NCBI GenBank assembly: GCA_024280115.1
Contig: JAJRQT010000147.1
Location: 1 to 54,541 of the forward strand
Origin: Bacteroidota bacterium
GTDB taxonomy: Bacteria > Bacteroidota > Bacteroidia > Cytophagales > Cyclobacteriaceae
Direction of reading: 5' to 3'
Length of the DNA: 54,541 nucleotides
Shown: positions 1-9,042 of the stretch, in pieces
Position numbering within the stretch: position 1 is the first letter of the stretch
How the letters are laid out: each line of letters begins with the position of its first letter
Notes under the pieces: model-generated
The model's database searches: none
Told to the model about the DNA's origin: nothing
Seen by the model: only the letters and a program-made list of their open reading frames with translations
Position numbers and translations under genes: made by a program

Positions 1-80
1 CTCTCTGCGTCTTCTTTGAGTAACTTTGTGAAATAGCTGTTACACAGAGTTGCGCGAAGAAGCACAAAGTTTCACAGAGG
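1..80. repeat. Imperfect inverted repeat at window edge
   Basis: The first 80 bases fold back imperfectly. The left half (CTCTGCGTCTTCTTTGAG, near 3-20) is related to the reverse complement of the right half (GCGCGAAGAAGCACAAAG, 52-69), and both halves carry CACAAAG/CACAGAG-type words. This resembles the short intergenic repeats common in Bacteroidota. The left edge may be cut by the window. No coding potential is evident. Confidence 0.35.
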
Positions 81-366
81 AAAAAATACTATAAAATGGA
101 AATGATAAAGTATTGATTGTTAGGCATATAAAAATTTTTATTAAGCGATAAATTATTGGTAATAAGAACATTACTTGTATGTGCGAAACTTCAGAAAATA
201 ATTTTAGTGGTGATCTTTTCCTCCTTTTCTGACCTGAATTGTAGTCCAATGTCAATAAGTTAAGCCTTCTGTCAACGCGAGCTTGCTTGCCGCAGACAGG
301 CGTAGCATGGCAGACTGTATAGTTTAACCCAAATGCTCCAAATTAGAGGTCACCTGCCCGCTGGGA
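81..366. other. Non-coding stretch upstream of the acetolactate synthase cluster
   Basis: I see no supportable gene here. The stretch is AT-rich up to about 255. A GC-richer patch follows (260-300, with the word GCCGCAGACAGGC) that looks like another degenerate intergenic repeat. No promoter could be assigned with confidence. Confidence 0.4.
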
Positions 367-503
367 GTGTACGACAATAGTCCCTCAATCCAAAAAGTTC
401 GTTTTTTTTATTTTACCCCATTCCCTAAAGGGAGCCAAAAAAACGAATTTTTTGGAGGTCCCCTTCAGGGGATTTAGGGGTAAAAGGGAATTTTGTCGTA
501 CAC
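367..503. repeat. 137-base nested palindromic element
   Basis: The outer arms GTGTACGACAA (367-377) and TTGTCGTACAC (493-503) are perfect inverted repeats. Inside lie a second pair, CCAAAAAGTTCGTTTTTTT (390-408) against AAAAAAACGAATTTTTTGG (437-455, one mismatch), and the hairpins CCCTAAAGGG (424-433) and CCCCTTCAGGGG (460-471). TTTTACCCC (411-419) also pairs with GGGGTAAAA (477-485). This nested layout fits a small non-autonomous palindromic or MITE-like repeat. No target-site duplication was identified. Confidence 0.6.
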
Positions 504-667
504 CCCTCGCCGGACCAGGCAGGTTTCGTTCCTACCAATGATATATTTTCTCGACTATTAACCCTTCAATACGTCGGGTAATACTCTTTTAGTAATAAAT
601 GCTTAGATTTTCAGTTATTGCAACATATAAATTACTATAATGAAAAGAAGTAAATATTTTATAAAAT

Positions 668-2308
668 ATGAAGGCATCGGATTTATTCATTAAAGCATTA
701 GAAAATGAAGGTGTAGAATACATTTTCGGAATTCCGGGAGAAGAGAACCTTGATTTTTTGGATTCTTTGAAAGATTCGAAAATCAAATTGATACTCACTC
801 GTCATGAACAAGGAGCCGGGTTTATGGCTGCGACTTATGGCCGCTTAACCGGTAAACCTGGAGTATGCTTATCTACCCTTGGCCCGGGAGCGACCAACCT
901 CACGACACCCGCAGCTTATGCGCAATTGGGGGGCATGCCGATGATGATGATCACTGGACAAAAACCGATTAAAAAATCCAAACAAGGTCGTTTTCAAATT
1001 GTAGATATTGTTGATTTGTTTCGCCCCATAACTAAATATACACGCCAAATAGTAAACGGGAACCAAATTCCGGAAATGGTAAGGGAGGCTTTTCGCGTGG
1101 CCATGGAAGAACGTCCTGGCGCAGTTCATTTAGAATTGCCAGAAGATATTGCCGCTGAAGATAGTGATGAAAGAATTTTTGATGTGGTAGGCTTTAGAAG
1201 ACCTGACGCTGATGAAGAGGCCATTCGGGAAGCTGCCAAAATGATAGAAAATGCTAAAATGCCTTTATTGTTAATTGGAGCAGGAGCCAATCGAAAAAGA
1301 ACCAGCAAAGCATTAACTAACTTTATTGAGCAAACAGGCACACCGTTTTTTAATACACAAATGGGAAAGGGTGTTGTAGATGAGCGTCATTCTTATTACC
1401 TGGGAACAGCTGCATTATCCAAAAATGATTTTATACATTCTGCCATAAATAAAGCCGATTTAATCATAAATGTCGGTCATGATGTGATCGAAAAACCACC
1501 ATTCTTTATGGAAATAGGTGGAACTAAAGTAATACATATAAACTTTTCTCCGGCACAGGTTGATGAGGTTTATTTCCCTCAACTAAACGTAGTTGGGGAT
1601 ATTGCTACCTCTATAGACCACATTCTATCCCATATTAATGATATGAGTAACTGGGATCTGTCTTATTACAAAAGAGTAAAAGAGGAGGTCGAAAGTCATT
1701 TATCTAGATACTCACTTGACGATCGTTTTCCTGTATTGCCTCAGCGATTGGTGCACATTATCAGGGAAGAATTACCGGATGACGGTATTGTAACTTTAGA
1801 TAATGGTGTTTATAAAATTTGGTTTGCCCGGAACTATAATGGCTACCAGCCCAATACCTTGTTGTTAGATAATGCCCTGGCATCCATGGGGGCCGGTCTT
1901 CCTTCGGCTATGTGTGCGAAATTGCTATACCCTAATAAAAAAGTAATTTCTGTAAATGGCGATGGTGGATTTATGATGAATTCTCAGGAATTGGAAACAG
2001 CAATTCGAATGAAATTGAATTTAGTAGTGATTATTTTAAATGATAGTGCTTATGGCATGATAAAATGGAAACAGGAAGGAATGGGATTCGAAAATTTTGG
2101 GTTGGATTACGAAAATCCTGATTTTATCAAATATGCAGAAAGCTTTGGCGCAATTGGCCATAGGCCTACGAGTGATGAAGACTTTAGAAATATCTTGACT
2201 AAATGCTTAGATATGAAAGGGGTTCATGTCATTGATCTGCAAGTGGACTATTCATTGAATCATTCAATTCTAAATGTATTATTAAAAGAAAAAACGAGTC
2301 TTCTGTGA
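668..2308 (+). CDS. Acetolactate synthase large-subunit-like ThDP enzyme
   Basis: A 546-residue thiamine-diphosphate enzyme of the acetolactate synthase/pyruvate oxidase family, which condenses two pyruvates to 2-acetolactate in the classical members. The cofactor-activating Glu is E47 in TRHEQGAGF. The ThDP/Mg motif starts at GDG 431-433 and ends at N458, giving the usual GDG-x(n)-N spacing. The central FAD/DHAP-like domain runs from about 190 to 330. No ilvN/ilvH small regulatory subunit is beside it, and the length fits stand-alone AlsS-type catabolic enzymes better than the biosynthetic IlvB complex. It leads a plus-strand cluster with an aldehyde dehydrogenase and an FMN/Fe-S protein, so another 2-oxoacid or acyl substrate is possible. 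The family assignment is secure; the exact substrate is not. Confidence 0.88.
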   Translation: MKASDLFIKALENEGVEYIFGIPGEENLDFLDSLKDSKIKLILTRHEQGAGFMAATYGRLTGKPGVCLSTLGPGATNLTTPAAYAQLGGMPMMMITGQKPIKKSKQGRFQIVDIVDLFRPITKYTRQIVNGNQIPEMVREAFRVAMEERPGAVHLELPEDIAAEDSDERIFDVVGFRRPDADEEAIREAAKMIENAKMPLLLIGAGANRKRTSKALTNFIEQTGTPFFNTQMGKGVVDERHSYYLGTAALSKNDFIHSAINKADLIINVGHDVIEKPPFFMEIGGTKVIHINFSPAQVDEVYFPQLNVVGDIATSIDHILSHINDMSNWDLSYYKRVKEEVESHLSRYSLDDRFPVLPQRLVHIIREELPDDGIVTLDNGVYKIWFARNYNGYQPNTLLLDNALASMGAGLPSAMCAKLLYPNKKVISVNGDGGFMMNSQELETAIRMKLNLVVIILNDSAYGMIKWKQEGMGFENFGLDYENPDFIKYAESFGAIGHRPTSDEDFRNILTKCLDMKGVHVIDLQVDYSLNHSILNVLLKEKTSLL

Positions 2309-2460
2309 TTTAACTATTTGTACAAATTATTTATTATGCCAAGACATGTGAAACTGTTACATAAAAGGACCATAAAGAAGATTCAAAGTTAGATTAAGGT
2401 AAGAAAGAAGTCGGGAAAAGAAATCCAATATATTATGACAGGAAAAATTAATAAACAACT

Positions 2461-3846
2461 ATGTTAAAAGTATTATCACCTTACGACCAAAGCTTAATTG
2501 GTGAAATTCCTTTAGATGGGAAAGAGGAAGTAGAAAATGCATTAAGCACTGCTTACGATCTATTCTTGGATCAGGCAAAATGGATTCCTGCCCACGAGCG
2601 AATTGCTATATTGGATCGAACTGTTGCCATTATGAATTCCCGGATTGAGGAATTGACAAAAACTGCCGCCCGCGAAGGCGGTAAACCTTATAAAGATTCT
2701 AAGATTGAGGTTCTCCGGGCTATCAATGGCGTGAGACTTGCGGCAGAGCACATTTCTCAATTGAACGGGGAGCAAATTCCTATGGGAATAACAAAATCAT
2801 CTGAAAACAGAATTGCTTTTACCACCAGGGAGCCCATAGGGGTGGTGGCATCAATAAGTGCTTTTAATCATCCTCTGAACTTGATTATTCATCAAACTGT
2901 AACAGCGATTGCTGTTGGTTGTCCTGTAATAATTAAGCCTGCATTGACTACGCCATTGTCATGCCTGGCTTTTGTTGGTATTTTAAAGGAAGCCGGGCTC
3001 CCTCCAGGATGGTGTCAGTCTTTAATTAGCGATAATGAAGCCTCGGAGCAATTGGTATTGGACGATAGGGTGAATTACTTTTCGTTTATAGGCTCGGCTA
3101 AGATTGGGTGGTATTTGCGTTCTAAACTATCCCCGGGCACTCGTTCTGCTTTGGAACACGGGGGAGTTGCTCCCGTAATTGTAGAAAAAGACGCTGATTT
3201 CGATGAAATGCTGCCAGCTCTTGTACAAGGTGGATTTTACCATGCAGGCCAGGTCTGCGTTTCGGTGCAAAGGATTTATGTTCACGAAAGCATTAGTGAG
3301 CCATTGGCAAATCGACTTGCTGAAATGGCGAGTAAATTAGTTGTTGGTGATCCATTGGATGAAACAACCGATGTCGGACCGCTTATTTTAGCAAGGGAAG
3401 TTGACCGCGTTGAGCAATGGGTGAATGAGGCTATAGAAAGTGGGGCAAAACTTTTGTGCGGGGGCAAGCGAATTTCTGACACTTGCTATGAGCCTACGGT
3501 TTTATTAAACCCGCCACCGGAGGCCAAGGTTTCTACATTAGAATTGTTTGGCCCGGTGGTAAGTGTTTATTCTTATACTGACAGGGATGTAGCTATAAAA
3601 AAGGCCAATGCGCTTAACGCTCATTTTCAGGCAGCTGTTTTTACAAATAACCTGGATGTAGCATTAGATACAGTAAAAAAACTTAACGCAACGGCAGTGA
3701 TGGTTAATGACCACACCGCTTTCAGGGTTGACTGGATGCCTTTTGGAGGAAGAGATGTCTCAGGTATTGGTATGGGAGGAATTCAATATACTATGGAAGA
3801 AATGACCAGGGTAAAATTAATGGTGATAAAAAGCAATAAAATTTAA
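2461..3846 (+). CDS. NAD(P)-dependent aldehyde dehydrogenase family protein
   Basis: A 461-residue cytosolic aldehyde dehydrogenase that oxidises an aldehyde to an acid or acyl product with NAD(P). The catalytic set is visible: N136 in the AFNHP loop, K159 in IIKP, E232 in LEHGG (the usual LELGG with His replacing Leu), and nucleophile C266 in GQVCVS. The Rossmann glycine region FIGSAKIG is near 209-216. It starts 152 bases after the acetolactate-synthase-like gene with no obvious terminator between. It ends two bases before the next gene, so it is almost certainly co-transcribed with the glutamate-synthase-domain protein. The substrate cannot be assigned. Confidence 0.92.
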   Translation: MLKVLSPYDQSLIGEIPLDGKEEVENALSTAYDLFLDQAKWIPAHERIAILDRTVAIMNSRIEELTKTAAREGGKPYKDSKIEVLRAINGVRLAAEHISQLNGEQIPMGITKSSENRIAFTTREPIGVVASISAFNHPLNLIIHQTVTAIAVGCPVIIKPALTTPLSCLAFVGILKEAGLPPGWCQSLISDNEASEQLVLDDRVNYFSFIGSAKIGWYLRSKLSPGTRSALEHGGVAPVIVEKDADFDEMLPALVQGGFYHAGQVCVSVQRIYVHESISEPLANRLAEMASKLVVGDPLDETTDVGPLILAREVDRVEQWVNEAIESGAKLLCGGKRISDTCYEPTVLLNPPPEAKVSTLELFGPVVSVYSYTDRDVAIKKANALNAHFQAAVFTNNLDVALDTVKKLNATAVMVNDHTAFRVDWMPFGGRDVSGIGMGGIQYTMEEMTRVKLMVIKSNKI

Positions 3847-3848
3847 TC

Positions 3849-5375
3849 ATGAAACCAAGAGAAATATTTATTGTAGTATCTATACTCATAACCGGAGGGA
3901 TAGTTATTTTTTATACCATCTGGCCATCTATAGTGTGGACATTTGTTTTTTTCGGTCCGGTTATTTTGCTAGGGTATTATGATATTTTCCAATCTAAACA
4001 TGCTATAGAACGAAATTTTCCGGTTCTGGGTCATTTTAGATTTGTATTAGAAAAAATCCGGCCCGAAATAATGCAGTATTTCGTTGAAACTGATACAGAA
4101 GGAAGACCGATTAACAGAATTTACCGTTCATTAATTTACCAGCGGGCAAAAGGGGTAATCGATACGGCACCTTTTGGGACGCAAATGGATGTTTATAAGA
4201 ATGGTTATGAATGGATGGACCATTCTATTTACGCTAAAAACCATGTTGAAATAAGTGATGGTTTCAGAGTTTTAGTTGGAGGTCCTGCTTGTAAACTACC
4301 TTACTCTGCAAGTATTTTAAATATCTCTGCCATGAGTTTTGGGGCATTGAGCAAAAATGCTGTATTGGCTTTGAATACCGGCGCTAACTTAGGAGACTTT
4401 GCCCATAATACCGGTGAGGGAGGGATTAGCTCCTACCACATTAAACCTGGAGGTGATTTAATATGGCAAATTGGCACAGCTTATTTTGGTTGTAGAACAA
4501 AGGATGGTAATTTTTGTCCGGACACATTTAAGAAAAATGCAGAAATTGAAAGTGTGAAAATGATAGAAATAAAAATTTCACAAGGGGCAAAACCCGGTCA
4601 TGGGGGAATCTTACCGGCAAGTAAAAACACAAAAGAAATTGCTGCAATCCGTCTTGTAAAACCACATACTACAGTTTATTCACCACCCACGCATACAGCA
4701 TTTAATGATGCGGAAGAATTATTACATTTCATCAAGCAACTACGTGATTTATCCGGAGGAAAACCAATTGGGTTTAAACTGTGCATCGGTAAAAAGCAAG
4801 AATTTATAAATATTTGTAAAGCCATGACTTCCACTGGAATATCTCCGGATTTTATTACCGTTGACGGTGGGGAAGGAGGAACCGGTGCAGCTCCGGTGGA
4901 ATTTTCTAATTCGCTAGGAAGACCCTTGCGAGATGGTTTGTCATTTGTCTATGATACTTTAGTCGGATTTGATTTAAAGAAAAATATTAAAATAATTGCT
5001 TCAGGCAAAATTATCACAGGATTTCATATCGCCAAAGCCCTTGCTCTTGGCGCAGATATGTGCAATTGTGCACGGGCGATGATGATGGCTATTGGATGCA
5101 TCCAGGCATTGCAGTGCAATACCAACACGTGCCCGGTTGGAGTAACCACTCAAAATAAAAGTTTAATGAGGGGCTTGGATGTTAATGATAAAGCGAAAAG
5201 AGTAGCTAAATATCATGAAAAAACAATTAAAAGTTTTGCAGAGTTAATAGCTGCTGCTGGTATTTCCACTCCAGAAAACTTAAATCGAACCCACATTAAC
5301 AGAAGAGTGAGCATGAATTCTATATTAAGATATGACGAAATATACCCATATAAAGAAAATGGAAGTTTGTTATAG
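3849..5375 (+). CDS. Membrane-anchored FMN-binding glutamate synthase family protein
   Basis: A 508-residue protein made only of the FMN and iron-sulfur synthase domain of glutamate synthase. It has no N-terminal glutaminase domain and no beta subunit. Two hydrophobic segments (about 6-24 and 28-43) anchor it in the membrane. The (beta/alpha)8 domain follows, with SAMSFGALSKNA (160-171), GEGGISS (189-195), the K-P-G-H-G-G loop (248-253) and VDGGEGGTGAAP (338-349). The cysteines C417, C423 and C428 match the 3Fe-4S ligand spacing of GltS. It sits two bases behind the aldehyde dehydrogenase. Without an amidotransferase it should not make glutamate from glutamine, so its role is unknown; an electron-transfer or ammonia-dependent oxidoreductase is conceivable. 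Confidence 0.88.
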   Translation: MKPREIFIVVSILITGGIVIFYTIWPSIVWTFVFFGPVILLGYYDIFQSKHAIERNFPVLGHFRFVLEKIRPEIMQYFVETDTEGRPINRIYRSLIYQRAKGVIDTAPFGTQMDVYKNGYEWMDHSIYAKNHVEISDGFRVLVGGPACKLPYSASILNISAMSFGALSKNAVLALNTGANLGDFAHNTGEGGISSYHIKPGGDLIWQIGTAYFGCRTKDGNFCPDTFKKNAEIESVKMIEIKISQGAKPGHGGILPASKNTKEIAAIRLVKPHTTVYSPPTHTAFNDAEELLHFIKQLRDLSGGKPIGFKLCIGKKQEFINICKAMTSTGISPDFITVDGGEGGTGAAPVEFSNSLGRPLRDGLSFVYDTLVGFDLKKNIKIIASGKIITGFHIAKALALGADMCNCARAMMMAIGCIQALQCNTNTCPVGVTTQNKSLMRGLDVNDKAKRVAKYHEKTIKSFAELIAAAGISTPENLNRTHINRRVSMNSILRYDEIYPYKENGSLL

Positions 5376-5410
5376 TAATTTAAACTGCAAAAAATAAACG
5401 ATTGAACTAT

Positions 5411-5449
5411 GGATGATTATCCAGTCCGAAAAGTGATTTGAAAATCACT
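5411..5449 (+). terminator. Tandem hairpins after the FMN/Fe-S gene
   Basis: Two short hairpins lie 35-75 bases after the stop codon: GGAT/ATCC (5411-5422) and AGTGATTT/AAATCACT (5432-5449). No U-tract follows, so this is at best a weak or factor-dependent 3' end, but it is the only fold-back between the convergent genes. Confidence 0.3.
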
Positions 5450-5588
5450 GGCGGCCAGGCAAAATTGAATTCACGAGAAAATGATGATTATTTTAAAAAT
5501 TATTTTATGAAAGTATCATGTATTTTGAAATTTTTGATGTAATAAAAAACATTCTATTAATCAACATCTAAAATGATAATTCTATTCA

Positions 5589-6278
5589 TTATTGCTTTTT
5601 CCTGAAATCCGGATTAAGAACTAAGGCAAATTGCAAATACCATTTTCCAAAATCAGTTACTTGTTGGTGCAGCATCCCTATTTGCAAACTTGTAGATTTA
5701 TTGAATTGATACCCCAACGCCCCATACAAGCGATTACGGTCAAAAAATGGGTTTTCACCATTTATAAATATCTCATCATACAGTCCTATAAATAGTGTGT
5801 TTTTTTCTATTTTAGTTTTGTTTATTGGAACAAACAGCATCAGGCGATAACGAAACCTGTTGAGGTAGTTATTTTCAACCCAACGCTGCTCTATTCGGTA
5901 TCGATGTTCAAATTTAACCCTGCCAATATTATTTGTTAAAATAAACTGCTGCCAGATCCGGTGTTCAATAAATTCAGGAGCTTTTTGCTCTGATTCAAAA
6001 ACATACGATGTGATATAGCCATATCCTGCAGTCACAAATGCCTTGTCAGAAAAATGATAATTCAAGCCTATTCGCAACAGCATCTGTTCAATATTTACAG
6101 GAGCAACTGTATGGTTTCGGTATTGCACCTCGGAATGGATACTGAATTTATCGCTCACCCTATTCATTCCAAAATACATGAGCCAATTACCTGTCTTCTC
6201 TTGTTGAGCAAACAGAGAAGCAGGCAATGCCAATATCATCAACGAAAAAAATAATACAAGTTGATCTACTTTTTTCAC
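5589..6278 (-). CDS. DUF2490 outer-membrane beta-barrel-like protein
   Basis: A 229-residue exported protein. A signal peptide (about 1-25, ending ...LFAQQ) precedes alternating aromatic beta-strands and short turns, as in DUF2490 proteins, which are thought to form outer-membrane barrels. It ends with the tail ...VLNPDFRKKQ. The start is GTG and overlaps the carbonic anhydrase stop by four bases (GTGA), so it is translationally coupled and the third gene of the SulP - carbonic anhydrase operon. A passive role in anion entry would fit that context, but this is inference; the family has no established biochemical function. Confidence 0.82.
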   Translation of the reverse strand: MKKVDQLVLFFSLMILALPASLFAQQEKTGNWLMYFGMNRVSDKFSIHSEVQYRNHTVAPVNIEQMLLRIGLNYHFSDKAFVTAGYGYITSYVFESEQKAPEFIEHRIWQQFILTNNIGRVKFEHRYRIEQRWVENNYLNRFRYRLMLFVPINKTKIEKNTLFIGLYDEIFINGENPFFDRNRLYGALGYQFNKSTSLQIGMLHQQVTDFGKWYLQFALVLNPDFRKKQ

Positions 6279-6898
6279 AGCTCCATAATTGTTACCCGAC
6301 CCGTCTCAACCGAGTACATAGCACCAATTAATCCTATTTCTCCATTATCAAGCATTTCTCTAAGTACCTGACTTTTTTCTTTCAGCTGTTTCAAGGCAAT
6401 TTCAACATTTTTATCTGCTACCTTTTGCACAAAAATAGTGTTGGCAGAGGTTCGTTCACCTTCCTCGTCAACTGCGTCTATTGCAGGCTGAATTTTGTTT
6501 AATAATCCAGTGAGGTTACCCAACTCAACGTGATCACAAGCTCCTTTTACAGCACCACAAGATGAATGTCCGAGTATTACTATTAATTTTGATCCCGCTG
6601 CTTTGCAGGCAAATTCAATGGAACCAAGTACATCTTCGTTGATGATATTTCCGGCAACTCTCGCACTGAAAACATCTCCTATTCCCTGATCAAATACCAA
6701 TTCGGCTGGCACCCGTGAATCAATACAACTCAGTATAACCGCAAAAGGGTATTGTCCATTTCGGGTTTCACCAACCTGCTCTATCAAATTACGGTTAGCT
6801 TTATTGTTTTGTACAAATCTTTTATTTCCTTCTTTTAATAATTCTATAGCTTTTTGTGGAGTAATTGCTCCTTGAGTTTCTTTAGTTTGTGCTTTCAT
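6275..6898 (-). CDS. Beta-class carbonic anhydrase
   Basis: A 207-residue beta carbonic anhydrase, interconverting CO2 and bicarbonate. The zinc ligands are C58 and D60 in SCIDSRVP and H111 and C114 in GHSSCGAVKGA, the full canonical set with the Asp/Arg dyad (D60, R62). No signal peptide is seen, so it is cytoplasmic. It starts 26 bases after the SulP transporter stop and overlaps the DUF2490 gene by four bases. The pairing of SulP with carbonic anhydrase is a recurrent arrangement for bicarbonate uptake or balance. Confidence 0.96.
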   Translation of the reverse strand: MKAQTKETQGAITPQKAIELLKEGNKRFVQNNKANRNLIEQVGETRNGQYPFAVILSCIDSRVPAELVFDQGIGDVFSARVAGNIINEDVLGSIEFACKAAGSKLIVILGHSSCGAVKGACDHVELGNLTGLLNKIQPAIDAVDEEGERTSANTIFVQKVADKNVEIALKQLKEKSQVLREMLDNGEIGLIGAMYSVETGRVTIMEL

Positions 6899-6924
6899 TT
6901 TTTCTTTTTTAGTTTATTTTATTA

Positions 6925-8538
6925 TTATTTATCTGAATTACTATACGCCCCATTACTTTTAACACTGATGTGTATGGGTGGGACAACCCCCTTGTGTGCG
7001 TGCAGATCAATAATTTCAAGTTGAATATTTTTGTTTTGTACACTGATTTTGTAGTTCTCTATAATCTCTTCAACATCATAATGCATATAATTGGTTTTAG
7101 AGGCGTCAATTACCACTTCGGTATTTTCAGGTATTTCATTCAAAGATTTTAATATGCTCGCCTTATTTAGGAAAGTAACTTCCTGAGCTAATTCAATCAC
7201 GATTTTCTTTTTCCCTTTGAGGTTTTCTTTTCTCATTTTATATGGAATTTTATAGCTATTTTTAAGAAGCACCAATACGGCAACCATAAGACCTATTCCC
7301 AGTCCCCATAGTAAATCGATAAAGACAATTCCTAAAATAGTAACTATAAATGGGATGAACTGCCCCATTCCCTGCTGATACATTTTTTTGAAAACAGCAG
7401 GTTTTGCTAATTTGTACCCTACCATAAATAAAATGGCTGCAAGCGTAGCCAGGGGAATCAAGTTTAATAAGTTCGGTATGAGCATGATACTTATTAGTAG
7501 TAACAAACCGTGAACTATCGCCGATATTTTAGTTTTTCCTCCAGCTTGCATATTGGCGGAACTACGCACTATTACCTGTGTAATTGGTAAACCGCCAATT
7601 AACCCTGAGAGAATATTACCAACACCTTGAGCTTTTAACTCTCTGTTTGTTGGGGTAACTCTTTTGTAGGGGTCTTGCTTATCGGTTGCCTCTACGCACA
7701 ATAAAGTTTCTAAACTAGCCACAATTGCTATTACTATTGCTGTAATATATACAGCAGGATTGGTAAGCGCTGAAAAATCAGGCAGCGTAAAATTTGCAAA
7801 AAACTCACCCATACTACCAGCAATAGGGACGCTTACTATTTGGTCGCTGTTCAGTGAATATCCCTCCATATTAGAAAAATAAATATTCAACCCTATTCCA
7901 GATAATACTGCAATCAATGGGCCTTGTATTAATTGAAATATTTTGTATTGCTTAAATAATTTTGTCTCCCACAACAATAATATTGCGAGGGAAACTGCGG
8001 CAATAATTAATGCCCCGGGGCTAATAAATTCCAACATTTTATATATCTCAGAAAATGTGTTTTTTCCATCAACCTGAAGAAATGAAAAATCACCTTCCGG
8101 GTCTTTGTCATATCCAAAAGCATGAGGTATCTGTTTTAGGAAAATAATAATCCCTATACCGGATAGCATCCCGAAAATTACAGATGAAGGGAAAAAATAG
8201 GCAATGTTACCTGCTTTTATAAAGCCAAGAATCAATTGTATGATTCCTGCTAAAATCACTGCCACCAAAAAGATTTCGAACCTCCCTAAATCTTGAATTG
8301 CAGTTAGTACAATTACTGCTAAACCTGCTGCCGGTCCACTTACCCCTATTGGTGAGCCGCTTAATGCTCCCACTATTATTCCTCCAATTATTCCCGCTAT
8401 CAATCCTGAGAATAATGGTGCTCCTGATGCCATTGCAATACCCAGACATAAAGGGAGCGCAACAAAAAAGACAACAATACTGGCCGGGATATCATTTTTA
8501 AAATTATTTAACGGATTTAGATTATTAATTGATTTCAT
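6925..8538 (-). CDS. SulP family anion transporter, probably bicarbonate
   Basis: A 537-residue SulP/SLC26-type inner-membrane transporter. A hydrophobic core of roughly twelve to fourteen segments spans about 18-430 and contains the glycine-rich SulP signature around GLIAGIIGGIIVGALSGSP (45-64) and the family's LPITQVIVRSSANMQAGG stretch (about 315-332). A cytoplasmic STAS domain follows (about 440-525). Members move sulfate, bicarbonate or other anions, several by sodium symport. The carbonic anhydrase 26 bases downstream makes bicarbonate the most likely substrate, as in BicA-like systems; sulfate remains possible. It is the first gene of a three-gene minus-strand operon. Confidence 0.93.
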   Translation of the reverse strand: MKSINNLNPLNNFKNDIPASIVVFFVALPLCLGIAMASGAPLFSGLIAGIIGGIIVGALSGSPIGVSGPAAGLAVIVLTAIQDLGRFEIFLVAVILAGIIQLILGFIKAGNIAYFFPSSVIFGMLSGIGIIIFLKQIPHAFGYDKDPEGDFSFLQVDGKNTFSEIYKMLEFISPGALIIAAVSLAILLLWETKLFKQYKIFQLIQGPLIAVLSGIGLNIYFSNMEGYSLNSDQIVSVPIAGSMGEFFANFTLPDFSALTNPAVYITAIVIAIVASLETLLCVEATDKQDPYKRVTPTNRELKAQGVGNILSGLIGGLPITQVIVRSSANMQAGGKTKISAIVHGLLLLISIMLIPNLLNLIPLATLAAILFMVGYKLAKPAVFKKMYQQGMGQFIPFIVTILGIVFIDLLWGLGIGLMVAVLVLLKNSYKIPYKMRKENLKGKKKIVIELAQEVTFLNKASILKSLNEIPENTEVVIDASKTNYMHYDVEEIIENYKISVQNKNIQLEIIDLHAHKGVVPPIHISVKSNGAYSNSDK

Positions 8539-8730
8539 GATTTAATTATTGTATTAAAATTTTTGTAGCTATAACAGGCAGGAATAGAAATCTATCTACC
8601 TCACAACTGATACTTTATATTAAACTTAGATTTTCGAGTAATTTCAATTGCTTTACTCAAATTAGCGGTAACTCAATTTGTCTGAATTATTTAATGACAG
8701 CATTGGCAAAGTAAAAATTTGCTGGAAATT

Positions 8731-9042
8731 TTACACTTCCTTAGGAGGAGGTAGCGGGACGTCAGGATTAAAATCTGTGAGATATTTATGATTGTGAGAA
8801 GAAGATAAATTTTGTACAGAATTAAAATTATGACCCTCGTCTTCTTCGTCATCAACAATCATTTCTTTTTCCTTGAATTCATTGTCTTCATAAATTTCAC
8901 ACAATTCATAATGTGCATCAAACATATGAAAAACAACTTCTATAACAGGAATTGTAGTCATATATAAAACCAGGAAAAGAAATAGCAAACTCCTGACGCG
9001 GATGCAAATATTTATTGAACGAAATAGATTAATATCTTTCAT
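8731..9042 (-). CDS. Small single-span membrane protein co-transcribed with TetR regulator
   Basis: A 103-residue protein that I do not recognise. It has one hydrophobic segment (about 17-37). A very acidic stretch follows (EDNEFKEKE and DDEEDEG, about 52-70), then a Ser/His patch and a proline-rich end (PLPPPKEV). Its ATG overlaps the TGA of the TetR-type regulator by four bases (ATGA), so the two are translationally coupled. It could be a target or a modulator of the regulator. No function is proposed. Confidence 0.62.
   Translation of the reverse strand: MKDINLFRSINICIRVRSLLFLFLVLYMTTIPVIEVVFHMFDAHYELCEIYEDNEFKEKEMIVDDEEDEGHNFNSVQNLSSSHNHKYLTDFNPDVPLPPPKEV

Noticed and set aside
40..255. 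Minus-strand 71-codon ORF at the left edge
   Set aside because: It overlaps the inverted repeat at 1-80, has low-complexity hydrophobic content and no upstream signals; judged non-coding.
3849..5375. Calling the FMN/Fe-S protein glutamate synthase (gltB)
   Set aside because: It lacks the glutaminase domain and its catalytic N-terminal Cys and has membrane spans, so the plain name would mislead.
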